64,000 bases of DNA, taken from contig JAQBTG010000015.1 in assembly GCA_027624955.1 (NCBI GenBank), forward strand, positions 19,122 to 83,121, read 5' to 3'. The stretch is from Pseudomonadota bacterium. Its GTDB lineage: Bacteria > Pseudomonadota > Alphaproteobacteria > UBA828. Below are positions 1 to 8,542 of the stretch, in pieces; within the stretch, counting starts at the first letter, position 1, and the number at the start of each line of letters is the position of its first letter. A model generated the notes under the pieces. The model was not told the origin of the DNA. It did not search any database and saw only the letters and a list, made by a program, of their open reading frames with translations. Position numbers and translations under genes: made by a program.

Positions 1-485
1 ACCGTCGCCGGCTCGATCGCCTTGTTGACGCGGCCAAGCAGCTCCTCTTTCAGGCGATATACGCCGGCGGAGCCGCTGATGTCTTCGGTTCTGAGTTCGC
101 GCAGATAGACCTGGAAGCGATCGACGATGCGCGGCAGCAGCTTCTCCAGTTCCGGAATCATTTTCTCGTCGTGGATTTCCAAACTGACGGACAATTTTAA
201 GTAGCGCGGCTGCTTGCCCTGCGTGTTGAGGTTTACCAGCAGGTCCGGCAAATCATAGTAGAAGGACTCAGTTGGATGCGCAGGGACGCCCTCGGATTCG
301 ACTTGCTTCTCCGCTGCCCCATCCCCTTCCAACATCGGCAGGCCCATCATCACAGCGACGACCAGGACGGCGGGCAGCACCAGGAACAAGAATAACTTCT
401 TGCCGCTGAACCGCCGCGCGCGCGCGCCTTTGGATGTGGCGCCTGGTTCATCGGCGGCCGTCTCGTCGGCCGAAACATCGGTCAT
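1..485 (-). CDS. fliL: Flagellar basal body-associated protein FliL (C-terminus off the window)
   Basis: FliL is a single-pass inner-membrane protein that sits around the stator at the basal body. Reading from the ATG at 485, the protein has a charged cytoplasmic N-terminus of about 30 residues, one hydrophobic segment (residues about 31-48, LFLFLVLPAVLVVAVMMG) and a periplasmic domain containing the family pattern YYDLPDLLVNLNT followed by LKLSVSLEI. About 161 residues are visible; FliL proteins are usually 160-180 long, so only the last few residues are missing beyond position 1. It is divergent from flgF across a 308-base regulatory gap. Identification rests on the TM segment plus this domain and the flagellar neighbourhood. 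Confidence 0.93.
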   Translation of the reverse strand, partial: MTDVSADETAADEPGATSKGARARRFSGKKLFLFLVLPAVLVVAVMMGLPMLEGDGAAEKQVESEGVPAHPTESFYYDLPDLLVNLNTQGKQPRYLKLSVSLEIHDEKMIPELEKLLPRIVDRFQVYLRELRTEDISGSAGVYRLKEELLGRVNKAIEPAT

Positions 486-576
486 CGGATCGATCCTCCA
501 CTAAATCGTCGGACGCCAAGCCAGCAATTCGCCAACTCGCCATTGAGATTACGAGGTCAATGTAGCGGGCGAATGG

Positions 577-591
577 TTAAGAAGTTGTTGA
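577..591. promoter_or_regulatory. Possible CtrA-type site upstream of fliL (TTAA-N7-TTGA)
   Basis: The sequence TTAA-GAAGTTG-TTGA matches the CtrA consensus TTAA-N7-TTAA at seven of eight positions. It lies about 90 bases upstream of the fliL start. In Caulobacter the fliL operon is a CtrA target, which makes the site plausible, but one mismatch in a short motif is weak evidence. Confidence 0.35.
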
Positions 592-735
592 GCAACGGTC
601 TCAGTGAGGGGTTGCCCCGCCCGGAGAGCGAAGAGGACGGATCTTCCCGGCAATCTCTGCCGGGCGGCGCAAATGAACCATCAATCGGCGCGCCAATTAT
701 TCTTCAAGACATTGATATTATACGGTTATTTCAGT

Positions 736-752
736 TGGCACGCGGCCTGCAT
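736..752 (+). promoter_or_regulatory. Sigma-54 (-24/-12) promoter for flgF operon
   Basis: TGGCACG-CGGC-CTGCA fits the RpoN consensus TGGCACG-N4-TTGCW with one mismatch and keeps the invariant GG (737-738) and GC (749-750) separated by exactly ten bases. It ends about 40 bases before the flgF ATG. In Caulobacter the flgF and flgI operons are sigma-54 class III genes activated by FlbD and FliX; fliX is encoded in this window. Confidence 0.65.
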
Positions 753-793
753 ACAAGCTGTTAGGCGTCAACAATCAAAATCGGATCGGATAC

Positions 794-1522
794 ATGACAA
801 GCGCCGTATATATTTCAACGTCGAAACAGATGGTTCTGCGCAAGCAAATGGAAGCCATCGCTCAGAATCTCGCCAACATCACCACACCCGCGTTTAAGAG
901 CGAGCGCGTAACTTTTAAGGAATATCTTCTGCCGGGCCCGGACGGTAACCCGATCAGCTATGTGGCGGAGGACAAAATACAGCGCAATATGAGCCCCGGC
1001 AGCTACACCAACACCGGCAACGACCTTGATATTGCCGTCAGTGGCCCCGGTTGGTTCACTGTCAAAGCCGACGAGGAGGGCGAGCTTTATACTCGCAGAG
1101 GCCACCTCAAACTGGATGAAGACCGGACGCTGGTCACCGCATCGGGTGAGCCAATCATGTCCGATGGCGACAGCGAGATCATCCTAGAAGACGGCGATGG
1201 CGTGATCACGATCAGCAATGACGGCACGGTGTCCGCCGAGTCTGGCGTCCTCGGCCGCATCAAGATCGTGACATTTGAGAATGAGCGCGCTCTGCAAAAG
1301 GCGGCCAGCGGCCTCTTTACCACCGAGGAAACGCCGACAGAATTACCATCGGAAGAGACCCGCATCCAACAAGGTGTGCTGGAAACCTCGAACGTCAACC
1401 CGATCCTCGAAATGACACGGATGATCGATGTTCTTCGTTCCTATCAAGGCACCCAGAAATTGACCCAAACCGACCATGACCTGCAGCTCCGCGCCGTGCG
1501 TGACATTGCAGCCGTCGGCTAG
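794..1522 (+). CDS. flgF: Flagellar basal-body rod protein FlgF
   Basis: FlgF is a proximal rod subunit of the basal body. The 242-residue product has the axial-protein N-terminus (MTSAVYISTSKQMVLRKQME then QNLANITTPAFK), the central GDLDIAVSG-type block (NDLDIAVSGPGWFTV) and the conserved C-terminal pattern VLETSNVNPILEMTRMIDVLRSYQ. Length is normal for FlgF. It is first in the flgF-flgG-flgA-flgH cluster, 17 bases ahead of flgG, and lies about 40 bases after a sigma-54-like promoter. The gene looks intact. Confidence 0.95.
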   Translation: MTSAVYISTSKQMVLRKQMEAIAQNLANITTPAFKSERVTFKEYLLPGPDGNPISYVAEDKIQRNMSPGSYTNTGNDLDIAVSGPGWFTVKADEEGELYTRRGHLKLDEDRTLVTASGEPIMSDGDSEIILEDGDGVITISNDGTVSAESGVLGRIKIVTFENERALQKAASGLFTTEETPTELPSEETRIQQGVLETSNVNPILEMTRMIDVLRSYQGTQKLTQTDHDLQLRAVRDIAAVG

Positions 1523-1539
1523 ATTGAGGATTGTAAACC

Positions 1540-2325
1540 ATGCGTTCATTAAGTGTCGCCGCGACCGGCATGTTGGCTCAGCAGCTAAATGTGGAAGTCA
1601 TTTCCAACAATATTGCCAACATGAACACCACGGCGTTCAAGCGTCAGCGCCCAGAATTTCAGGATCTGCTGTACCAGAACGTGCGCCAGATCGGCTCCCA
1701 GTCTTCTGACTCCGGCACCATCTTGCCAAGTGGCGTGCAATTGGGTTCCGGCGTGAAGACCGCATCCGTGTACCGGATCACCGAGCAAGGTGATCTGGTG
1801 CAGAGCGGCAACACCCTCGACGTGGCGATTCAGGGCCGTGGCTGGTTCAAGATCGAAATGCCGAACCGCGATCAGGCGTTCACCCGAGCCGGCTCGTTTT
1901 CACGCAGCGCTCAAGGCCAGGTCGTCACGGTGGATGGCTATGTGGTGAGCCCGGGTATCAACATTCCGCCCGATTCGACCGGCATAACAGTCAATGAATC
2001 TGGCCAGGTACAGGTGAAGATCGCTGGGCAAGTTACGCCGCAAAATGTCGGCTAGTTCGAGCTCAACGTGTTTCCCAATGATTCGGGTCTCGAAGGCATC
2101 GGCGACAATTTGTTTCTCGAGACACCGGCGTCCGGCGCCGCCGTCGTCGGCATTGCTGGCGCTTCGGGCTTCGGCTCGCTGCTGCAGGGCTTTCTGGAGA
2201 CCTCCAACGTCAACGCGGTGGCTGAAATCACTTCGCTGATTACGGCGCAACGCGCCTACGAACTTAATTCCAAGGTCATCACCACATCGGACGAGATGAT
2301 GGCCGCCGTCAATCAGATGCGTTAG
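1540..2325 (+). pseudogene. flgG: Distal rod protein FlgG interrupted by an in-frame TAG stop
   Basis: FlgG forms the distal rod. The frame opens with MRSLSVAATGMLAQQLNVEV and contains NTLDVAIQGRGWFKI. It then meets a TAG at 2053-2055 (codon 172) after the block QVTPQNVG. The same frame continues directly with FELNVFPNDSGLEGIGDNLF and the conserved C-terminus GFLETSNVNAVAEITSLITA and ends at 2325. Read through the stop, the product is 261 residues, the usual FlgG length. Family members have Gln at this place, so a single C-to-T change of CAG explains the stop. Without the C-terminal D0 helix the protein could not assemble. It may be a true nonsense mutation or a sequencing error. Confidence 0.85.
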
Positions 2326-2341
2326 GACGGAGAAATCAACT

Positions 2342-3307
2342 ATGAAAACACGAAATTCAGCTTATTTCATTCTATCGTTGGCATTGTCCGCGCTGTTGTT
2401 GCTGCTGGCAACAAACGGTGCCAACGCGGCGCAGCTTCGCCAAAGCGCTGCTGTCAGCGCAAATGTTGTGACGCTCGGCGATATATTCTCAAACCTCAAC
2501 GGCGCCGCCGACACGATTGTCATGCGCGCACCAAATCCCGGCAAGAGTCTGATGCTGTCGACGGCCAAGCTGCGGCAGATGGCGACGACCGAAGGCATTT
2601 CCTGGACACCACAGTTTGGTGATGAAACGCTGCGCATCGACCGCCTCAGTGACATCATCGGTCGCGAGGAAATTTATGCCGCTTTGATGGAGACTACCGC
2701 CCGGGACGGGTTTGGCGAAGCTTACGAGATAGAATTATCGAGCCATATCGCACCGATCCATGTCGCGTACGGCGGCGCAGCGGCGGTAGAGGTCATCAGC
2801 TTTGATACCGATGCCAGACGAACGAGATTTCGCGCCACAATCGCGGCGCCAGCCAATGACCCGTCTGCCCGTCACTTACGTGTGAGCGGTCGGATATTTC
2901 GAACCGAGCTTCTGCCGGTCGTGAATCGCCGCATCGACAGCGGTGAAACAATCAGGAAAGCCGATGTGGCGTGGCGCCGTTTGCGCATTTCCGCGATCGG
3001 CAACGGCACCGTCTCCAGTATGGAAGAGCTTGTCGGCATGAACACCCGGCGGCCACTCCAGGCGGACGCGGCAGTGCGCCGGGCCGACCTAAGGACGCCA
3101 ATACTGATCGCCAAAGGAAGCTCGGTAAAAATGGTTTATCGCAACCGCGGCCTTCTGCTGATTGCGCTCGGCCGTGCCGTCGAGGACGGCGCCGCCGGCC
3201 AGGAAATGCGCATCATGAATATGCAAAGCAAGTCGATCGTCCTGGCCAAGGCAATTGGCCCGGATACCGTCGCCGTCTCGCAAAACGGCCTTATCGGCAT
3301 CAATTGA
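2342..3307 (+). CDS. flgA: Flagellar P-ring assembly chaperone FlgA
   Basis: FlgA is a periplasmic chaperone for P-ring (FlgI) assembly. The 321-residue protein begins with a clear signal peptide (hydrophobic residues about 8-27 ending ANAAQ). The C-terminal half contains the SAF/ChapFlgA domain, with VNRRIDSGETIRKADVAWRR and a later block with MNTRRPLQADAAVRRADL. Position between flgG and flgH is the normal alphaproteobacterial order. Intact, with a GGAG-type ribosome site before the ATG. Confidence 0.92.
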   Translation: MKTRNSAYFILSLALSALLLLLATNGANAAQLRQSAAVSANVVTLGDIFSNLNGAADTIVMRAPNPGKSLMLSTAKLRQMATTEGISWTPQFGDETLRIDRLSDIIGREEIYAALMETTARDGFGEAYEIELSSHIAPIHVAYGGAAAVEVISFDTDARRTRFRATIAAPANDPSARHLRVSGRIFRTELLPVVNRRIDSGETIRKADVAWRRLRISAIGNGTVSSMEELVGMNTRRPLQADAAVRRADLRTPILIAKGSSVKMVYRNRGLLLIALGRAVEDGAAGQEMRIMNMQSKSIVLAKAIGPDTVAVSQNGLIGIN

Positions 3308-3318
3308 AGGAATGGGTG

Positions 3319-4080
3319 ATGAAACGTTCGAGCAATAGATCGATGTACCGATTTGGCTGCCTTGTCGCAGCCGCCGCCCTCCTCGCTGGCTGTAGCACCA
3401 TCGAACGCCTTAGCCAGGTCGGAGAAACGCCGAGATTGACGCCGATTGAAAATCCCGTCCGTGACGCAAACTATGAGCCGGTCACGCTGCCGATGCCGCG
3501 GGTGCAACAAGCCTCCTATCGGCCGAACTCGCTGTGGCGAACCGGCGCCAAAGCGTTCTTCAAGGATCAGCGCGCCTCCACCGTCGGCGATATCGTCACC
3601 GTAAATATCGCCATCAACGATAACGCAACACTCAACAACAGAACCGAACAGAACCGCACCAACGATGAAGACAATGACATCACCAAACTGCTCGGCTTTG
3701 AGAGCAGCCTGGATGTGCTCCTACCCGAGGCGGTCACGCCGGGAGATCTAGCCGATATCAATTCGACAAAATCGACAACAGGAGATGGCACCGTCGTCCG
3801 CGACGAGGTGATCACGCTGACGGTCGCCGGCATCGTCACCCAAGTTCTACCCAACGGAAACCTGGTTCTGCGCGGCCGCCAGGAAATGCGAGTTAACTTT
3901 GAGGTGCGTGAACTGTGGATAACCGGCGTGGTGCGGCCGGAGGATATCAGCTCCACCAACACCATCGACTACAGCAAAATGGCCGAAGCGCGCGTGGTTT
4001 ATGGCGGCCGCGGTGTGCTGACCGATATGCAGCAGCCGCGTTACGGTGTGCAGCTATTCGATATTATCTACCCGTTCTAG
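3319..4080 (+). CDS. flgH: Flagellar L-ring lipoprotein FlgH
   Basis: FlgH builds the outer-membrane L-ring. I chose the ATG at 3319, just after an AAGGA ribosome site and 11 bases past flgA, because it gives a 253-residue precursor with a lipobox (LLAGC at about residues 20-24). A longer frame extends upstream into flgA but has no merit. Family signatures are visible: SLWRTGAKAFFKDQRASTVG, then VGDIVTV, the Thr/Asn-rich linker, and the C-terminal GRGVLTDMQQPRYGVQLFDI. Intact. A stem-loop terminator follows. Confidence 0.94.
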   Translation: MKRSSNRSMYRFGCLVAAAALLAGCSTIERLSQVGETPRLTPIENPVRDANYEPVTLPMPRVQQASYRPNSLWRTGAKAFFKDQRASTVGDIVTVNIAINDNATLNNRTEQNRTNDEDNDITKLLGFESSLDVLLPEAVTPGDLADINSTKSTTGDGTVVRDEVITLTVAGIVTQVLPNGNLVLRGRQEMRVNFEVRELWITGVVRPEDISSTNTIDYSKMAEARVVYGGRGVLTDMQQPRYGVQLFDIIYPF

Positions 4081-4104
4081 AAAACCGCGCCGTAGCCAAA
4101 ACAA

Positions 4105-4136
4105 AACCGGCCCGCGATTAAATTCGGGGGCCGGTT
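4105..4136 (-). terminator. Hairpin terminator between flgH and dksA
   Basis: A perfect 9-base inverted repeat (AACCGGCCC at 4105-4113, GGGCCGGTT at 4128-4136) separates the convergent flgH and dksA genes. Read on the minus strand it is followed by TTTTGTTTT-like sequence, so it best fits a terminator for dksA and may also stop flgH transcripts. Confidence 0.7.
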
Positions 4137-4171
4137 ACTGTTTGACCGATCGGGCGCATCGACACCAGACG

Positions 4172-4600
4172 CTAATCGTCGCGGTGGGTTTTTTCGTGGC
4201 GCTCGTGCATTTCCTGCGCCTCGATAGTGAGAGTCGCGATGGGACGCGCCTCGAGGCGTTTGATGCTGATCGGCTCCTGTGTTTCTTCGCAATAGCCGTA
4301 GGTGTTGTTGTCGATGCGCTGAATTGCAGATTCGATCTTGGAGATCAGTTTGCGCGCCCGTTCGCGGGTTCTGAGTTCCACGGAGCGCTCCGTTTCTGAC
4401 GCCGCGCGATCGGCCAAATCCGCTTCCTGAAGGGTTTCGGTCTTCAGTTTTTCGAGTGTCGTTCCGGTGTCCTCAAGTATCTCAGTTTTCCAATCCAGGA
4501 GTTTCTGGTGGAAGTACTTCTTCATCACCGGACTCATGAACGCTTCGCTCTTTGTCGGTTTGTAGCTCTTTGGAACAGTTACGGTTTTCTTACGCGCCAC
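4172..4600 (-). CDS. dksA: DksA-family RNA polymerase-binding regulator, cysteine-poor type
   Basis: DksA binds the RNA polymerase secondary channel and works with ppGpp. I place the start at the GTG at 4600 (VARKKTVTVPKSYKPT), giving 142 residues, typical for DksA; a longer frame to 4672 has no family sequence. A long coiled-coil (about residues 45-105) carries LADRAASETERSVELRTRER. It is followed by YGYCEETQEPISIKRLEARP. The zinc-finger region keeps one cysteine instead of four, as in other alphaproteobacterial DksA proteins. Location between flgH and fliX suggests no special role in flagella. Confidence 0.9.
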   Translation of the reverse strand: MARKKTVTVPKSYKPTKSEAFMSPVMKKYFHQKLLDWKTEILEDTGTTLEKLKTETLQEADLADRAASETERSVELRTRERARKLISKIESAIQRIDNNTYGYCEETQEPISIKRLEARPIATLTIEAQEMHERHEKTHRDD

Positions 4601-4752
4601 GGTATTCGACTCATCCCTAATCAAAGCGTCCTGACGGGCGCGGAGTATAGGAATCCGAGGGCCACTCCACAAGATACTGTTGTCGATTCAGTAAATCTTC
4701 CGGGCAGAGATTTTTTATTGTGTTACTTCAAATAGTTAGATGGAGAAATTAA

Positions 4753-5172
4753 CTACGCGCCACGGTCATATTTGGCGATTTCGACGCGTGCGCGCAAATC
4801 GATCTCATCCAAAATGGCACGAAGACGAGGATCGGCCGTCTCGGAGCGCGTGGCATTCAGTTCTGTGGTGAGGCGTTGCAGGGTTTGGCGCGGGATTCCG
4901 CCGCCCAGCAAACCAAGGCGAATCCTGTCGAGATGCTGCAAAATATTCACGCCGCGGGAAAATTCTTTTGCGCCGCGCTCGGTTGAATCAGCAATATCCT
5001 GCAGCGCCAGCATGGCGGAAATTGGCACTGACGGCGAGCTGCCGCTAGCCACCGGCGCCGCTGCCGCAGCCGGGGTGCCCTGTGGTGAAAAGGAATCTCC
5101 GAATTTCGATTCCGCGCGCCGTCCGCGTTTCGTCGAGGACGCGCGGGACGGTCCGACTGAAGGAATTCGCAT
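4753..5172 (-). CDS. fliX: Flagellar assembly trans-acting factor FliX
   Basis: FliX couples completion of early flagellar structures to activation of the sigma-54 regulator FlbD in alphaproteobacteria. The 139-residue protein starts MRIPSVGPS. It has a low-complexity Ala/Pro/Ser stretch at about 30-50 and then a helical core with QDIADSTERGAKEFSRGVNI and LDRIRLGLLGGGIPRQTLQR, as in the family. It is divergent from flgI, as in Caulobacter. Its presence agrees with the two sigma-54 promoters found upstream of flgF and flgI. Confidence 0.9.
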   Translation of the reverse strand: MRIPSVGPSRASSTKRGRRAESKFGDSFSPQGTPAAAAAPVASGSSPSVPISAMLALQDIADSTERGAKEFSRGVNILQHLDRIRLGLLGGGIPRQTLQRLTTELNATRSETADPRLRAILDEIDLRARVEIAKYDRGA

Positions 5173-5220
5173 TTCGGCCCCTAAACAAGTTTTGCCGCGT
5201 TTAGTTTGCGGCCTCTAGGG

Positions 5221-5235
5221 TTAACAGGGCGTAAA
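5221..5235. promoter_or_regulatory. Possible CtrA-type half-perfect box between fliX and flgI
   Basis: TTAA-CAGGGCG-TAAA matches the CtrA consensus TTAA-N7-TTAA except for one base in the second half. It sits 49 bases upstream of the fliX ATG (minus strand), the place where a CtrA site controls fliX in Caulobacter. Motif evidence only. Confidence 0.4.
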
Positions 5236-5358
5236 CAGCGCTGCACGCCTGGGCAGAATATTCCGCGGCCCGGCATGGATTGCCGCGTCGCGCCGCCGGG
5301 CCCCGCCGCGCTCAAATTTAACTCTATTTTTTCAAATACTTACCGCCCGGCATGGCGA

Positions 5359-5375
5359 TGGCACGGCATTCGCAT
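5359..5375 (+). promoter_or_regulatory. Sigma-54 (-24/-12) promoter for flgI operon
   Basis: TGGCACG-GCAT-TCGCA fits the RpoN consensus with a single mismatch; the GG and GC dinucleotides are ten bases apart (5360-5361 and 5372-5373). It lies about 52 bases upstream of the flgI ATG, leaving a normal leader. Confidence 0.65.
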
Positions 5376-5426
5376 CGCTAGGTGAAAGTAATGCAATAGC
5401 GCGAACCGTTGGACCAGAGAAATTAG

Positions 5427-6572
5427 ATGAAACAGTGCCACAACCGGGTCTTCGCCTCTTTCATATCCGTATTTGCGGCGGGCGTTATTCTGTTGATGCT
5501 TTCTGCACAGCCGTCCGAGGCCCGTTCGAGAATCAAGGATATCACCGATTTCGAGGGCATTCGCGCCAACTTGTTGATCGGGTATGGCCTAGTGGTTGGC
5601 CTCAACGGTTCTGGCGACCGTTTGACGAACTCTATTTTCACTCAACAAAGCCTGGTCAGCATGTTGGAGCGCCTTGGCGTCAACACGCGAGGCACCACAC
5701 TGACGACACAAAATGTTGCGGCGGTCATGGTTACGGCAACAATGTCGGCATTTTCCCGGCATGGCACACGTATCGATGTCACCGTCAGCACGATGGGTGA
5801 CGCCACCAATCTACTCGGCGGCACCCTGCTGGTGACGCCACTCTTAGGCGCCGACGGCGAGGTCTATGCCGTGGCTCAGGGGCAGTTGGCGGTTGGCGGC
5901 TTTACCGCGCAGGGCGCGTCCGGCACCACAATCACGAGAGGCGTGCCGACCAGCGGCCGCATTTCAAGTGGCGCCATCATCGAACGTGAAATCGAGTTCA
6001 AACTGGCTGCAATGAAGAACGTCAACATCGCGCTGCGCAACCCTGACTTCACCACGGCTCAACGCATCGCTGCGTCGATCAACACCCGCCTTGGCAGTAA
6101 TTTTGCTGCGCTGGTCGATCCGGGAACTGTGGCGCTTCGTGTTCCCAACGCTTATCAGGGACGCGTCGCCGAGTTGCTCACCCATATCGAACAGCTCATG
6201 GTCGAACCGGATATGCCCGCGCGGGTAGTCATCGACGAGACCACTGGCGTCATCGTCATGGGCGAAAATGTGCGCATCAATACGATCGCCATCGCACATG
6301 GTAATTTGACCATTCAGGTTTCCGAAACGCCGCAGGTCTCACAACCCGGCGCATTTTCACCCGCTGGTGCCGCCACCACTACAGTTCAGCGTAGCGAAAT
6401 CACTGTCGATGACGGCAGCGACAATAGCCTGACATTGGTGCAAGACGGCATCAACCTGCAGGACCTGGTGGCCGGTCTCAATTCGCTCGGCGTCGGCCCG
6501 CGCGACATGATGTCAATCCTCCAAGCGATCAAGGCAGCGGGCGCGCTGCAGGCAGAAATTCAGGTGCTGTGA
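5427..6572 (+). CDS. flgI: Flagellar P-ring protein FlgI
   Basis: FlgI forms the periplasmic P-ring around the rod. The 381-residue protein has a signal peptide (about residues 10-32, ending PSEARS). Then come RIKDITDFEGIRANLLIGYG and LVVGLNGSGDRLTNSIFTQQ, family hallmarks. The C-terminus has LVAGLNSLGVGPRDMMSILQ followed by AIKAAGALQAEIQVL, exactly as in FlgI. Length is typical. It overlaps the next gene by one base (TGATG), so translation is probably coupled. Intact. Confidence 0.97.
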   Translation: MKQCHNRVFASFISVFAAGVILLMLSAQPSEARSRIKDITDFEGIRANLLIGYGLVVGLNGSGDRLTNSIFTQQSLVSMLERLGVNTRGTTLTTQNVAAVMVTATMSAFSRHGTRIDVTVSTMGDATNLLGGTLLVTPLLGADGEVYAVAQGQLAVGGFTAQGASGTTITRGVPTSGRISSGAIIEREIEFKLAAMKNVNIALRNPDFTTAQRIAASINTRLGSNFAALVDPGTVALRVPNAYQGRVAELLTHIEQLMVEPDMPARVVIDETTGVIVMGENVRINTIAIAHGNLTIQVSETPQVSQPGAFSPAGAATTTVQRSEITVDDGSDNSLTLVQDGINLQDLVAGLNSLGVGPRDMMSILQAIKAAGALQAEIQVL

Positions 6573-6886
6573 TGGATGTGACGCAACTCCGGGTGATGCC
6601 CGTACAGGCGAGCACCGTATCGCCAGCCGACGTGGCAGGCAGCGGCAAAGGAACCGCGCAGGCGCGCAAGGTCGCCGAAGATTTTGAGGCGTTTTTCATC
6701 AGCATGTTTGTCGAAACAATGTTCTCGGGCATCGAAACCGACGGCGTATTCGGTGGCGGCCACGGCGAAGATGTGTACCGCTCCCTTCTCAACCAGGAAG
6801 TCGGAAAATCCATTGCGCGTACAGGCGGCATCGGAATTGCCGATAGCGTCGTACGTGAAATCATCAAAATGCAGGAGTCAGCATGA
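6572..6886 (+). CDS. Rod-binding protein (FlgJ N-terminal domain only)
   Basis: This 104-residue protein corresponds to the rod-binding half of FlgJ, which caps the growing rod. It has ARKVAEDFEAFFISMFVETM, then a GGGHGEDVYRSLLNQEVGK motif, both typical. The peptidoglycan hydrolase domain of enterobacterial FlgJ is absent, as usual in alphaproteobacteria. The ATG overlaps the flgI stop by one base; a GTG three bases earlier is an alternative. It overlaps the following flgN-like gene by four bases. Confidence 0.88.
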   Translation: MDVTQLRVMPVQASTVSPADVAGSGKGTAQARKVAEDFEAFFISMFVETMFSGIETDGVFGGGHGEDVYRSLLNQEVGKSIARTGGIGIADSVVREIIKMQESA

Positions 6887-7344
6887 GCCAGACCCCCTAT
6901 CCCCCACTGCCCGAGGATATCTCGGGCTTGATCGCCATCACGCGCCGCCTGACGGATTTGTTGATGGCGGAAATCGCAGCACTTCGCGCCATGCGACCGA
7001 AAGATATTGTCCCTCTGCAAGGTGAGAAGGCGGAGCTCACCAACATTTATGAAAGCCGTCTGCGGGCGCTTAAGGACGACGCGATCGAGCTCAAGAAAAT
7101 TCCGCCGGAACTGGCCGCCGAACTTGGCCACAGCACGCAAGTTCTGCGCGGTGTCATCGCCGACAATCAGCGCGCTCTGAAAGCGGCACGCGAGGTCAAT
7201 GAAGACGTCATCAACGTTATCGCCGATGAAATCGCCCGCCAGCGCAACCCGGCGCGGACTTATGGCGAACGCGGCCAACCGGCGATCAATAACGAGCTCG
7301 CCCGGCGCCGGTCTGGGCCGCTGACGTTGGACCAGCAGGCTTAG
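6883..7344 (+). CDS. FlgN-like flagellar export chaperone
   Basis: This is a 153-residue mostly helical protein, with LIAITRRLTDLLMAEIAALR and a core rich in Glu, Lys and Arg. It lies between the rod-binding protein and flgK, where alphaproteobacteria encode FlgN-type chaperones for the hook-filament junction proteins FlgK and FlgL. FlgN proteins are poorly conserved, so the call relies on the pattern LQGEKAELTNIYESRLRALK, predicted helicity, length and context. It overlaps the previous gene by four bases. Confidence 0.7.
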   Translation: MSQTPYPPLPEDISGLIAITRRLTDLLMAEIAALRAMRPKDIVPLQGEKAELTNIYESRLRALKDDAIELKKIPPELAAELGHSTQVLRGVIADNQRALKAAREVNEDVINVIADEIARQRNPARTYGERGQPAINNELARRRSGPLTLDQQA

Positions 7345-7381
7345 CCACGTTGGCCATCGAAAAGCCGGATAGCGTAAACAT

Positions 7382-8542
7382 ATGACCATTTCACTCGCCA
7401 TCAACAACGCGATCACCGGGCTCAACGCGGCACAGGCGGGCCTGGGCACAATCGCCCAGAATGTGGCCAACGCGAATACAGAAGGCTATTCGCGAAAGGT
7501 CACCCACCAGTCCGCGATTGTGATCGGCGGCGTCAGCAACGGCGTCAATCTCGATGCTGCAACCCGTCTGGCCAATCAATTTCTCGGCACCCAGCTGCGC
7601 AACGAAACGTCGGAATTCAACAAAGCCGCGGCGATTGATGAATTTTACCGCTTAACCAGCAATCTGTTCGGCGCGCCGGGTAGCGATAGTTCGGTCTCGG
7701 ATTTTTTCTCGGACATCATGTCCTCCTTCGAAGCGATGGCCAACAATCCAGAGAACGCCGCGCTGCGCTTCGATATCGTCTCTACGTCGACACTCTTTGC
7801 CGACAGCGCCGCGTCGGTCGCCACTGATATCCAGAATCTTCGCTTTGCCGCAGACCAGGAAATCAAGGCCGCGACCGATAGAGTTAATGAATTTCTGAAA
7901 AAGGTCGAAAACTTGAACGGCCTGATTAGTCTGGCGGCCTCCTCCGGCCACCCTATTGGCGATCTCGAAGATCAACGTGACTTGGCCATCCAAGGCGTGG
8001 CGAAAGAGATTGATATTACAGCCGTCCAGCGCTCGGACGGCAAGATCACCATCAGTACCCGCTCCGGCACGTTGTTGTTAAGTGACCGGCGTCGCGAGAT
8101 GACCTACTCGCCAGCATCCATCGCCACATCAACCACAACGTTCGGCGAAATTAGCGTGTTCTCGCTCGACCCAAATGGCGGCACTGTCGGCACGGGCGAT
8201 CAAATCGCCTCGTCAGGGACGAGTACAAACGTCACCACGACTTTGCGCGCAGGGCGGATCGCGGGCTTGCTACAAACCCGCGATCGCGAACTCGCCGATC
8301 TGTCCTTGACCTTGGATGAATTCGTCCGCGTCGCGCGTGATGAAATCAACGCAGTCCACAATCAGGGCGCAAGCTTTCCCGGACCGACCAGCCTGACCGG
8401 AACCCTTCCGACGGCGCCGGCGGATGTCTTTCAGGGCAGTGGGACGGTGCGCATTGCCGTCACCGATTCGTCGGGAACGATGGTCGATGCGCTCGACATT
8501 GATTTAGGGTGTAAAGCCCCCTCTCTATGTACCATTTTCTGA
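7382..8542 (+). pseudogene. flgK: Hook-filament junction protein FlgK, truncated by IS insertion
   Basis: FlgK is the first hook-filament junction protein. The N-terminus MTISLAINNAITGLNAAQAG and NVANANTEGYSRKV are classic. Native sequence runs to 8509 (376 codons); the last ten codons (CKAPSLCTIF) are encoded by the end of the IS element and the frame then stops at 8542. FlgK proteins usually have 480 or more residues and need the C-terminal D0 helix for assembly, so this product should not work. Neither the missing 3' part nor flgL is found on the other side of the IS, where flhA begins almost at once. Confidence 0.9.

Larger units (their letters stand above)
486..793. other. 308-base divergent intergenic region between fliL and flgF
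   Basis: No convincing gene lies here. Two short overlapping open frames have no family features and no good ribosome site. The region holds a sigma-54-like promoter facing flgF (736-752) and a three-quarter-match CtrA-type box (577-591), both listed separately. It is AT-richer around 700-735, as expected upstream of a -24/-12 promoter. Confidence 0.6.

Noticed and set aside
543..897. Short open frames in the fliL-flgF gap
   Set aside because: They overlap the sigma-54 promoter and flgF start, lack ribosome sites and show no protein-like composition.
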